Positions 25,615 to 34,752 of a stretch of 34,752 bases of DNA are shown one piece after another (the first letter of the stretch is position 1; every line of letters begins with the position of its first letter). The position numbers and the translations under genes are program-made. The stretch spans positions 1-34,752 of the forward strand of contig JAIQFM010000026.1 of NCBI GenBank assembly GCA_020073285.1, given 5' to 3'. The notes beneath the pieces were generated by a model. The model saw only the letters and a list, made by a program, of their open reading frames with translations. It ran no database searches and was not told the origin of the DNA. The stretch is from Terriglobia bacterium. GTDB taxonomy: Bacteria; Acidobacteriota; Terriglobia; Terriglobales; Acidobacteriaceae.

Positions 25615-26070
25615 ATGAAGCGCGTGTTGGTACTGCTCCTGCTCATCGCAACCATGGCGAGCGCGCAAACCACTCGCAAATCTCCGCCCCCCGGCGAACA
25701 GCTTCTCCTTGACGCGGATCGCTCCTTTTACCGGGAAACCGCCAAGCGCCGCCTCGACGGCTGGATGGACTACATGGCCGACGATGCCGTCCTGTTCTCC
25801 GCCAAGCCGGTCGTGGGCAAGGACGCCATCCGAGCCTTCTATGAGCCGGCCTTCGCTGACCCTGACTTCTCCCTCTCCTGGCAGCTCACGCGCGCCGAGA
25901 TGTTTCCCTCCGGCGACACCGGCTACACCACCGGCCGCTACGAACTTCACGCCAAGGACGCTAAAGGCAACAAGGTCGTGCGTCACGGCTCCTACCTGAC
26001 CGTTTGGAAAAAGCAGCAGGACGGAAGCTGGAAAGTCATCGCCGACGGCGGCGCACCCGATGCGCACTGA
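25615..26070 (+). CDS. Exported DUF4440/SnoaL-like (NTF2-fold) protein
   Basis: The 151 residues begin with a signal peptide (MKRVLVLLLLIATMASAQ). The mature part follows the NTF2-fold DUF4440 pattern: an N-terminal helix (LLLDADRSFYRETAKRRLDG), DDAVLFSAKPVVGKDAIRAF, then strands ending in YLTVWKKQQDGSWKVIADGG. Members are small cone-shaped barrels acting as enzymes or binding proteins; no catalytic residues can be assigned. It sits alone between lepB and carA with gaps of over 100 bp on each side. Confidence 0.85.
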   Translation: MKRVLVLLLLIATMASAQTTRKSPPPGEQLLLDADRSFYRETAKRRLDGWMDYMADDAVLFSAKPVVGKDAIRAFYEPAFADPDFSLSWQLTRAEMFPSGDTGYTTGRYELHAKDAKGNKVVRHGSYLTVWKKQQDGSWKVIADGGAPDAH

Positions 26071-26106
26071 GATTCTCGTTGCGCGGCAGGCGAGTGGCAC
26101 GCCCAA

Positions 26107-26130
26107 CCTTCGCGTCCTTTGCGGTTCAGT
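26107..26130. repeat. Degenerate 7-nt-period word (TTCGCGT CCTTTGC GGTTCAG)
   Basis: Loose 7-mers in the carA leader, related to the word at 25536-25562. Weak evidence. Confidence 0.4.
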
Positions 26131-26204
26131 GTTTCCGATTTCCACAACCCCCGCTGTCCCGTAAACCTGCTAAAATCCTGAAAATCCACTCCTCGGAGAG
26201 ATAA

Positions 26205-27347
26205 GTGCAGGCAATGTTGGCCCTCGAAGATGGGCGGATCTTCAAGGGCAAGGGTTTTGGTGCGCAGGGCGAATGTTACGGGGAAGTTGTTTTCAATACC
26301 TCCATCACCGGCTACCAGGAAATCTTCACCGACCCCTCTTACGCCGGCCAGATCGTCGTTCTCACCAATCCCGAGATCGGCAATTACGGCACCAACGACG
26401 ACGACAACGAAGCCACCCGCCCCTACATTGAGGGCCTGATCGTGCGCGAGTTCTCGCGCATCAGCTCCAACTGGCGCTCGCAACAGGTTGCCGACGAATA
26501 CCTGGAGCGCTACCGCATCCCGGTGCTCGCCGACATCGATACCCGCGCGCTTGTCCGCCATTTGCGCGATCACGGCGTCATGCGCGGCGTCATTTCGACC
26601 ATTGAAACCGATCCCGACAAGCTGATCGCCAAAGCCCGCTCCATTCCGAAGATGGACGGCACCGACCTGGCGAAAGTGGTCACCACCAAGCAACGCTACA
26701 TCTGGGACACCGGCGAGCGCTCCATTGAGCCCACCGAGGTTGTCGGGGTGAAGGAACCAGAGCCGCAGCACCACGTGGTGGCCTACGATTTCGGCATCAA
26801 GCACAACATCCTGCGCAAGCTGGTGAGCGGCCGCTGCCGTGTGACCGTCGTGCCCGCGGAAACCAACGCCGAAGACGTGCTCGCGCTCAAGCCCGACGGC
26901 GTCTTTCTCTCTAACGGCCCCGGCGACCCCGAACCCTGTACCTACGCCCAGGAAAACATCCGCCGCCTCATGGGTCGTGTTCCGATATTTGGCATTTGCT
27001 TGGGCCACCAACTGGTCGGCCTGGCGCTCGGCGGCAAAACGTACAAACTCAAGTTCGGCCACCACGGCGGCAACCACCCGGTGAAGCAGCTCTTGACCAA
27101 CAAGGTCGAAATCACGGCTCACAACCACAACTTCGCTGTAGATCCCGACTCGCTGCCCATGAGCGAGGTTGAGTTGACGCACGTGGACCTGAACGACAAC
27201 ACGCTGGAGGGCTTGCGCCACCGCAACCTGCCGCTGTTCTCGGTGCAGTACCACCCCGAAGCCTCGCCCGGCCCGCACGACTCGCATTACCTGTTCGACG
27301 ATTTCGTGGCCATGATGGAGGAGTGGAAGGGAAGGAAAATCGGGTGA
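26205..27347 (+). CDS. carA: Carbamoyl-phosphate synthase small subunit (glutaminase)
   Basis: CarA hydrolyses glutamine and channels ammonia to CarB for carbamoyl phosphate, used in pyrimidine and arginine synthesis. The 380 residues are normal for the family. GTG 26205 was chosen because GGAGAGA lies 5-6 bp upstream; ATG 26214 would be too far. The N-terminal domain has [20 protein letters not shown]. The class I amidotransferase has the nucleophile in [13 protein letters not shown] (C265) and H350/E352 in [12 protein letters not shown]. carB follows but is separated by a GIY-YIG element. Confidence 0.97.
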   Translation: MQAMLALEDGRIFKGKGFGAQGECYGEVVFNTSITGYQEIFTDPSYAGQIVVLTNPEIGNYGTNDDDNEATRPYIEGLIVREFSRISSNWRSQQVADEYLERYRIPVLADIDTRALVRHLRDHGVMRGVISTIETDPDKLIAKARSIPKMDGTDLAKVVTTKQRYIWDTGERSIEPTEVVGVKEPEPQHHVVAYDFGIKHNILRKLVSGRCRVTVVPAETNAEDVLALKPDGVFLSNGPGDPEPCTYAQENIRRLMGRVPIFGICLGHQLVGLALGGKTYKLKFGHHGGNHPVKQLLTNKVEITAHNHNFAVDPDSLPMSEVELTHVDLNDNTLEGLRHRNLPLFSVQYHPEASPGPHDSHYLFDDFVAMMEEWKGRKIG

Positions 27348-27400
27348 TCCGGCGATCCGGTGCGCGGATGAGCGCGGGATCGCTGATCGGATGAGCGCGT

Positions 27401-27487
27401 CATTCAAGATTGTCTTGAAGGGGCGCGGCTTCAGCCGCGCCGTCAAGGACGACAAAGAAACCGGCTTTAGCCGCTGAGGGAAATGCC
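27401..27487 (+). repeat. REP-like palindromic repeat after carA
   Basis: GGCGCGGCT-TC-AGCCGCGCC (27422-27441) is a perfect palindrome preceded by TCAAGA/TCTTGA and followed by CCGGCTTTAGCCGCTGAGGG. The GAGGG at the end is the best ribosome-binding site for the first copy of the carB start. The type resembles REP elements I associate with acidobacterial intergenic DNA. Confidence 0.55.
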
Positions 27488-27489
27488 TA

Positions 27490-27606
27490 ATGCCACGCCG
27501 CACCGACATCTCGAAGATGAGCAATAACTCTAACGTGTGTCATCCCGAGAGAGCGCGCGCGGGCAGTTTCGCGCGCGAGCGAGGGACCTGCTTTGATGCG
27601 GCGTGA
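27490..27606 (+). pseudogene. Truncated duplicate of the carB 5' end (38 codons)
   Basis: The frame from ATG 27490 begins MPRRTDISK, identical to the true CarB N-terminus at 28001. It then runs into element sequence and stops at TGA 27604-27606. The shared DNA is 30 bp (27489-27518 and 28000-28029). It probably marks the original carB start, whose ribosome-binding site (GAGGG, about 10 bp upstream) now serves only this stub. The stub overlaps the GIY-YIG start codon by 11 bases. Confidence 0.8.
27535..27594 (+). repeat. Left inverted repeat of GIY-YIG element (head-tail repeat)
   Basis: The head GTGTGTCATCCCGAG and tail GCGAGGGACCTGCTTT flank a GC-rich self-complementary middle (GCGCGCGC and GCGCGCGAGC). 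The tail runs up to the nuclease ATG and its GAGG may act as the ribosome-binding site. Confidence 0.75.
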
Positions 27607-28000
27607 ATGGCGTTTCGCGGTGTACATCATGGCCAGCAAGTCGCGCCGGCTATATACGGGAATGACGAACGACCTTCACAACCGCGTATTTCAGCACAAG
27701 AACGACCTGCTGGACGGTTTCACCAAGCAATACAAGATCCATCGCCTCGTGTATTTTGAGAGCTACTCTCAGGTGATCAACGCGATCAATCGCGAGAAAG
27801 AGATCAAGGGCTGGCGCCGCGAGAAGAAAATTGCGCTCATCGAATCACCCAATCCGACTTGGGAGGACTTGGCCGAACGTTGGTACGACTCGCACCGGTA
27901 CGCTCCCGAAAAGCAGGTCCCTCGTCGCTGCGTTCCTCGGGATGACACACAACAAGATTCGCAGGTAATAGCGAAAGCAGTAGCTGTACAGAAATCTTAA
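27596..28000 (+). CDS. GIY-YIG endonuclease of a small mobile element
   Basis: The 134 residues start at ATG 27596; TTG 27593 is possible. The single-domain GIY-YIG pattern is clear: YIMASKSRRLYTGMTNDL (the two tyrosine motifs, residues about 9-26), the arginine in HNRVFQHK, and the catalytic glutamate in INREKEIKGWRREKK. Then come IALIESPNPTW and DLAERWYD. The last 30 or so residues (PEKQVPRRCVPRDD onward) are encoded by the right inverted repeat and lie beyond the core domain. Such nucleases cut DNA in homing, repair or mobility. The TAA stop ends one base before the carB ATG, so carB translation may depend on this gene. Confidence 0.88.
   Translation: MRREWRFAVYIMASKSRRLYTGMTNDLHNRVFQHKNDLLDGFTKQYKIHRLVYFESYSQVINAINREKEIKGWRREKKIALIESPNPTWEDLAERWYDSHRYAPEKQVPRRCVPRDDTQQDSQVIAKAVAVQKS
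27910..27950 (-). repeat. Right inverted repeat of GIY-YIG element
   Basis: This is the reverse complement of the left copy's head (15 bp perfect) and tail (14 bp perfect) with a shorter middle. It is translated as part of the nuclease C-terminus. Confidence 0.75.
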
Positions 28001-31327
<3,327 letters not shown>

Positions 31328-31355
31328 AGGCCGAAAGCCGAGAACCGATAACCGG
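31328..31355. repeat. Heptad array (AAGCCGA x4) directly after carB stop
   Basis: AGGCCGA, AAGCCGA, GAACCGA, TAACCGG in register, beginning at the base after the carB TGA. Confidence 0.75.
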
Positions 31356-31360
31356 CAGAG

Positions 31361-31534
31361 ATGATCTCCTGGCACGCGGTCGCGCTGGTGAACATGCAGC
31401 GCGTAGACGAATCGGTGCCGCTGTTCAAGAAAGCGTTTTCCATCGAGAAAGGCTGGGCAGAGTTGACGCCGCACTTGCCCGCCTCCGGCCTATTGCCGAG
31501 CGACCCCAAGCTGATTGAAAAATCGCGGCTCAAG
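31361..31534 (+). pseudogene. C-terminal remnant of a DUF1028-like gene
   Basis: The frame reads MISWHAVALVNMQRVDESVP, LFKKAFSIEKGWAELTPHLP, ASGLLPSDPKLIEKS. This resembles the C-terminal part of DUF1028-family proteins (a helical repeat followed by a WxELxPRLPxxGLLP-type end). An in-frame stop lies four codons upstream inside the heptad array and no N-terminal domain is present, so only a fragment of about 55 codons remains. A second heptad array follows it. The family match is from memory and moderately sure. Confidence 0.5.
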
Positions 31535-31548
31535 CGAAATGAGTTGCA

Positions 31549-31578
31549 ACTAGAAACTAGAAACTGGAAACTAGAAAC
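31549..31578. repeat. Heptad array (ACTAGAA x4) ending at a start codon
   Basis: ACTAGAA, ACTAGAA, ACTGGAA, ACTAGAA in register, then AC and the ATG of the aldolase gene at 31579. The array replaces any normal ribosome-binding site. Confidence 0.8.
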
Positions 31579-32628
31579 ATGCTCTTACACGGCATCTTTC
31601 CTCCCATCACGACGCCGTTCCACCCCGACGGCGAGGTTTACTACAAGAAGCTGGAAGCCAACGTCGAGCGCTACTGCAAGTCGCCGGTCGCGGGACTGGT
31701 GGTGCAGGGCTCGACCGGCGAGGCGATCCTGCTCAGCGACCAGGAGCGCCGCGACGCGCTGATGGCGGCGATGGCCGCGGCCTCGCCGAACAAAGTCATG
31801 ATCGCCGGAACCGGCATCGAGTCGGCGCGCGAAACCCTGCGCTTGACCGAGTACGCCGCCTCGCTCGGCTACGACGCCGCCATGGTGCGCACGCCGCATT
31901 ACTACAAGGCGCAAATCAACCGGCCGCAGAACATGCTCGCCTTCTACCGCACCGTCGCCGACCGCTCGCCGCTGCCGCTGATCATCTACAACTTCCCGCA
32001 GGCCACCGGCTACGACATTCCCGCCGACGTAGTAATCCAGCTCGCCGAGCATCCCAACATCATCGCCATCAAGGAATCCAGCGGCTCGATCGAGAAGGTG
32101 CAGAAGATGGTCGCCTTCACCCGCCACATCCAGCGCACGGTGGCCGTCACCGAAGTACAGGAAGCGGTGACCGGACGGATGATGAAGGCCGCCGAGTCCG
32201 CGGCTTCCTCCGGCTGCCTGCCGATCGCGGGACAGCCATCGTCTTCCGCGGTTGTCGCAATCGGAGGATTGAAGACGCGCCAGAAGGAGGTCGGATTCCA
32301 GGTGCTGGTGGGCGCGGCACAGAAACTGGAGCCATCGCTGGCGGTGGGCGCCGTGGGCGCGATCCTGGCGTTTGCCTGCGCCGCTCCCACCGCCTGCTTC
32401 GAGATCTACGCGGCGTGGAAAGAGATGAACGAGAAGGTGGCGCGCGAGAAGCAGGAGCGCATCGCCGAGGCGGCGGTGAAGGTGGTCAGCGAGATGAGCA
32501 TCCCGGGCGTGAAGTATGCCATGGACCTGAACGGCTACTTCGGCGGCCCGGTGCGTTTGCCGCTGCTGCCCCTGACCTCAGAAGAGAAAGCCATGGCCGA
32601 GAGGCTGATGGCGAATATCAAGAACTAG
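31579..32628 (+). CDS. DapA/NAL-superfamily class I aldolase (DHDPS-like or 4-hydroxy-2-oxoglutarate aldolase-like)
   Basis: This 349-residue cytoplasmic TIM barrel has the family glycine loop VVQGSTGEAILLSDQER, the tyrosine in LIIYNFPQATGYDI, and the Schiff-base lysine in IAIKESSGS. A stretch of about 30 residues (AAESAASSGCLPIAGQPSSS region) is longer than in typical DapA. The following GFQVLVGAAQKLEPSLAVGA recalls 4-hydroxy-2-oxoglutarate aldolases. So the reaction could be lysine-pathway DHDPS, but a hydroxy-oxoacid aldolase is at least as likely. No other lysine gene is nearby. The leader is a heptad array without a clear ribosome-binding site. Confidence 0.88.
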   Translation: MLLHGIFPPITTPFHPDGEVYYKKLEANVERYCKSPVAGLVVQGSTGEAILLSDQERRDALMAAMAAASPNKVMIAGTGIESARETLRLTEYAASLGYDAAMVRTPHYYKAQINRPQNMLAFYRTVADRSPLPLIIYNFPQATGYDIPADVVIQLAEHPNIIAIKESSGSIEKVQKMVAFTRHIQRTVAVTEVQEAVTGRMMKAAESAASSGCLPIAGQPSSSAVVAIGGLKTRQKEVGFQVLVGAAQKLEPSLAVGAVGAILAFACAAPTACFEIYAAWKEMNEKVAREKQERIAEAAVKVVSEMSIPGVKYAMDLNGYFGGPVRLPLLPLTSEEKAMAERLMANIKN

Positions 32629-32649
32629 CCGAGCGCCACGAGCTGCGAC

Positions 32650-32679
32650 TTGCGCCGACCGGACAACATCTCATAGTAT
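32650..32679 (+). promoter_or_regulatory. Probable promoter of TetR gene
   Basis: TTGCGC (32650-32655), an 18-bp spacer, TAGTAT (32674-32679). The operator palindrome starts 6 bp later, a good position for repression. Confidence 0.45.
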
Positions 32680-32685
32680 CATTAA

Positions 32686-32699
32686 CGAACGTCCGTTCG
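32686..32699. promoter_or_regulatory. PaaR-type operator palindrome
   Basis: CGAACG-TC-CGTTCG is a perfect inverted repeat between the -10 and the GGAGG of the TetR gene. It fits the consensus CNAACGNNCGTTNG that I recall for Thermus thermophilus PaaR, the phenylacetyl-CoA-responsive TetR repressor. Autoregulation is likely. Confidence 0.65.
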
Positions 32700-32715
32700 A
32701 GTCCGGAGGCACGGG

Positions 32716-33510
32716 ATGAAAGGCCGCAAGAATGACCGCCGGTCGCGCCCCACCCCCGGGGAGAACGGCGACACCCGCTTCGATCGCCGGCTGGGCGAAA
32801 TCCTCGAGCACGCCACCGAGGTGTTCTACACCAAGGGCTACGAGGGCGCTTCCATGCGCGACCTCTCGCGCACCAGCGGCATGTCGCTGGCCGGGCTGTA
32901 TTACTACTTCGAGTCCAAAGAGAAACTCCTCTACCTGATCCAGAAGCACACCTTTTCCACCATCACGGGTCAACTCCAGGAGCGGCTTCGCGATGTTTCC
33001 GATCCCGAAGAGCGGGTGCGGGTGTTCATCCGCAATCATCTGGAATATTTTCTGGCGAACCTGAAGGCAATGAAACTGCTGTCGCACGAGGACGAGGCGC
33101 TCACCGGGCCGCTGGGGACGGAGATCGCGGCGATGAAGCGCGATTACTACCGGCTGATTCGCGGCATGGTGGAGGAGCTGCGGCGGACGAAGGCCAAGGA
33201 GTTCAGCGGGGACATTTCGTCGCGCGCGGCGGCGCTGAGTCTGTTCGGCATGATGAACTGGATTTATACCTGGCACAACCCGGGCCGCGATCCGTCGGCG
33301 CGGGAGTTGGCGAACATGATGGCGGACATTTTCCTGCGCGGTCTGCTGGGACAAGCCCACCCTGCCTCGCCCCCTCGCTACGCTTCGGGGCAGGCTCCAG
33401 CGGGCGAGACAAGGGTGGGGCAACCATCTTCGAAGCCGGGCTCTGTGGGGAGCGCGGCGGGGCAGAAGTCGAGCGGACGCGCATCGCGCTCCGCGTCGTC
33501 CAATATCTGA
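32716..33510 (+). CDS. TetR-family repressor, PaaR-like
   Basis: The 264 residues follow GGAGG at 32705-32709. The helix-turn-helix is FYTKGYEGASMRDLSRTSGM, then SLAGLYYYFESKEKLL, about residues 29-70. The ligand domain fits acyl-CoA-responsive TetR proteins (EERVRVFIRNHLEYFLANLK, FGMMNWIYTWHNPGRDPSAR). A PaaR-type operator lies in front, and an enoyl-CoA hydratase and an aromatic-CoA oxygenase-like gene follow, so a CoA-thioester effector is likely. The last 45 or so residues (from GQAHPASPP) are low-complexity and encoded by a palindromic repeat, so they are probably not part of the fold. Confidence 0.88.
   Translation: MKGRKNDRRSRPTPGENGDTRFDRRLGEILEHATEVFYTKGYEGASMRDLSRTSGMSLAGLYYYFESKEKLLYLIQKHTFSTITGQLQERLRDVSDPEERVRVFIRNHLEYFLANLKAMKLLSHEDEALTGPLGTEIAAMKRDYYRLIRGMVEELRRTKAKEFSGDISSRAAALSLFGMMNWIYTWHNPGRDPSARELANMMADIFLRGLLGQAHPASPPRYASGQAPAGETRVGQPSSKPGSVGSAAGQKSSGRASRSASSNI
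33355..33421. repeat. Palindromic repeat inside the TetR coding region
   Basis: GCCCACCCTGCCTCGCCC (33355-33372) pairs with GGGCGAGACAAGGGTGGGGC (33402-33421) across a GC-rich middle containing CGCTACGCTTCGGGG. It is translated in frame as the odd C-terminal tail of the TetR protein. Confidence 0.65.
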
Positions 33511-33537
33511 ATCGAGAGCCTGAAAAAGGAGCTTAGG

Positions 33538-34353
33538 ATGGCAAGCACCACTCAGACGGTTGAAGGCGCCAAACCGCTTGTTCACTACCGCAGCGACGCC
33601 GGCGTGGGGATCATCACCCTGGAGGATCCGCCGGCCAACACCTACACCTATGAGATGAACCGGCAACTGGACGACGCCATCCTGAAGGCGAGGATGGATA
33701 ACGACGTGCACGTGATCGTGCTCACCGGGGCAGGTGACAAGTTTTTTTCCGCGGGCGCGAATATCAAGATGCTGGCGAGCGTGGACCCGACCTTCAAGTA
33801 CTACTTCTGCCTGCACGCCAACGAGACGCTGCTACGGCTGGAACACACGCCGAAGCTGGTGATCGCGGCGCTGAACGGGCACACGGTGGGCGGCGGGCTG
33901 GAGATCGCAATGGCGGCGGACTTGCGCATCGCGCGCCGCGACGCGGGCAAGATCGGGCTGCCGGAGATCAACCTGGGAGTTCTGCCGGGCACCGGCGGGA
34001 CGCAGCGGCTGTCGCGCCTGGTGGGGAAGTCGAAAGCGATCGAGCTGATCGTCACTGGGAACACTTTTTCCTTCGAAGAGGCGAAAGAGCTCGGCATCGT
34101 GAACGATATTTTCGAGCGCGAGCACTTCATGGAAAACGTGCTGGAGTACGCGCGGCAGTTCTGCCCGCCCAACAAGGCGTCGAAGGCGGTGGGGAACATC
34201 AAACGTTCCATCCAGACCGGCTGGGAAATACCGATGGAGTCGGCGCTGGCGGTGGAACGCGAGCTGCAGGCGCTGCTGTTCAACAGCGAGGACGCCAAGG
34301 AAGGCCTGGCGGCATACGTGGAGAAGCGGCCGGCGGAATTTAAGGCGAAATAG
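33538..34353 (+). CDS. Enoyl-CoA hydratase/isomerase (crotonase family)
   Basis: The 271-residue enzyme starts at ATG 33538 after GGAG. The crotonase oxyanion-hole segment is FFSAGANIKML (about 69-79). Both glutamates of hydratases are present: E122 (VGGGLEIAMAADLRIA) and E143 (LPEINLGVLPGTGGTQRLSR). So water addition to a 2-enoyl-CoA is expected. Between a PaaR-like repressor and a PaaA/BoxB-like oxygenase, a role in phenylacetyl-CoA or benzoyl-CoA breakdown is more likely than general fatty-acid oxidation, but sequence alone does not decide between PaaF-, PaaG- and fatty-acid-type enzymes. Confidence 0.93.
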   Translation: MASTTQTVEGAKPLVHYRSDAGVGIITLEDPPANTYTYEMNRQLDDAILKARMDNDVHVIVLTGAGDKFFSAGANIKMLASVDPTFKYYFCLHANETLLRLEHTPKLVIAALNGHTVGGGLEIAMAADLRIARRDAGKIGLPEINLGVLPGTGGTQRLSRLVGKSKAIELIVTGNTFSFEEAKELGIVNDIFEREHFMENVLEYARQFCPPNKASKAVGNIKRSIQTGWEIPMESALAVERELQALLFNSEDAKEGLAAYVEKRPAEFKAK

Positions 34354-34448
34354 TCGACGGTCGGCGGTCGACTGTCCGCGGCCTCGAATGGCCTGAGGCT
34401 CGATCATTTCTTGAGTTTTGCCGTCGACCGTCGACCATCGACCGTCGA
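34354..34448. repeat. Two-arm heptad array (TCGACGG / CCGTCGA)
   Basis: Left arm: TCGACGG, TCGGCGG, TCGACTG, TCCGCGG (34354-34381), beginning at the base after the hydratase stop. Right arm: CCGTCGA, CCGTCGA, CCATCGA, CCGTCGA (34421-34448). The words are exact reverse complements with a 39-bp spacer. Confidence 0.85.
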
Positions 34449-34467
34449 CGCAGTGGGGTGGGGAACA

Positions 34468-34752
34468 ATGCCGGGAAAAGTTCTCAAGATCGGGACGTTC
34501 AGCGACTGGGTGGGACTGTTTGACGAGTGGCGCAAGGACATCGGTGTAAATCAGGACGAGGTCGCCGGCTTCAAGTTCGACACGCTCTACGGCGCGATCG
34601 AGACCGACGAGATCCAGTTCGGCCACTACAAGGGGCGGCGCAAGTGGGAGAACCTGCGCCAGATACCGACCCAGCAGATGCGCGACGCGCTGATGAACCT
34701 GATCGTCTACCAGGGCGACACCGAATTTGCCAGCGTCGAGCAGCAGCGCTGG
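34468..34752 (+). CDS. PaaA/BoxB-like aromatic-CoA oxygenase (N-terminal fragment)
   Basis: The frame runs from ATG 34468 to the window end: 95 codons, C-terminus missing. It begins MPGKVLKIGTFSDWVGLFDE. The segments IQFGHYKGRRKWENLRQIP and IVYQGDTEFASVEQQRW recall diiron oxygenase subunits of the PaaA/BoxB type, where the glutamates of the GDTE and EQQR helices belong to the ferritin-like metal site. With the hydratase and repressor upstream it suggests an epoxidation-based aromatic-CoA pathway. The exact subunit (PaaA, BoxB or a related form) cannot be fixed from this fragment. Confidence 0.6.
   Translation, partial: MPGKVLKIGTFSDWVGLFDEWRKDIGVNQDEVAGFKFDTLYGAIETDEIQFGHYKGRRKWENLRQIPTQQMRDALMNLIVYQGDTEFASVEQQRW

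Overview
The window is high-GC bacterial chromosome, most likely from an Acidobacteriota member of the Terriglobia (Koribacter-like). This is inferred from the gene mix (secreted carboxypeptidase-regulatory-domain proteins, a DUF1028 remnant, glycine-zipper exported proteins, a CYCXC protein) and from heavily repeat-filled intergenic DNA. No rRNA, tRNA or CRISPR array was seen. About 27 genes are supported, two of them cut by the window ends.

Layout. 1-6337 (minus): two translationally coupled secreted CarboxypepD_reg proteins, murA, murQ and a cytosolic AmiE-like serine hydrolase. 6524-10868 (plus): a secreted fusion of an AmiE-like hydrolase with a NamZ-type (DUF1343/GH171) exo-muramidase, a glycine-zipper protein, and a sigma-like protein carrying its own zinc-finger anti-sigma module. 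11012-13894 (minus): a SIMPL protein, a second glycine-zipper protein and an HD-GYP response regulator. A 1167-residue hybrid histidine kinase is transcribed divergently from the regulator (14039-17542). An ECF sigma factor and an AmmeMemoRadiSam-type radical SAM enzyme follow. 19909-24581 (minus): a VapBC pair whose toxin is frameshifted, glmU, yvcK/glmR, a TPR protein and a CYCXC protein. 24941-34752 (plus): signal peptidase I, a DUF4440 protein, carA, a GIY-YIG element, carB, a DUF1028 remnant, a DapA-family aldolase, a PaaR-like TetR regulator, an enoyl-CoA hydratase and the start of a PaaA/BoxB-like oxygenase.

How genes work together. MurA, GlmU and YvcK/GlmR act on UDP-GlcNAc supply and first use. 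MurQ, the AmiE-like proteins and the NamZ fusion resemble the Bacillus murein-recycling set (amiE, namZ/ybbC, murQ). CarA and CarB make carbamoyl phosphate. The last genes look like a CoA-thioester aromatic-degradation operon behind a palindrome that fits the PaaR operator consensus.

Most unusual features. (1) A roughly 511-bp element holding a GIY-YIG nuclease gene between inverted repeats sits at the start of carB, with the first 30 bp of the carB start region duplicated on both sides. The nuclease stop codon abuts the carB ATG. (2) Most gene junctions carry short degenerate arrays with a 7- or 8-nt period. Their sequence differs from locus to locus, they are often arranged as two inverted arms, and they often contain the neighbouring stop codon. 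(3) There is a MITE-like 181-bp element, and repeat-like DNA has entered the reading frames of carB and the TetR gene.
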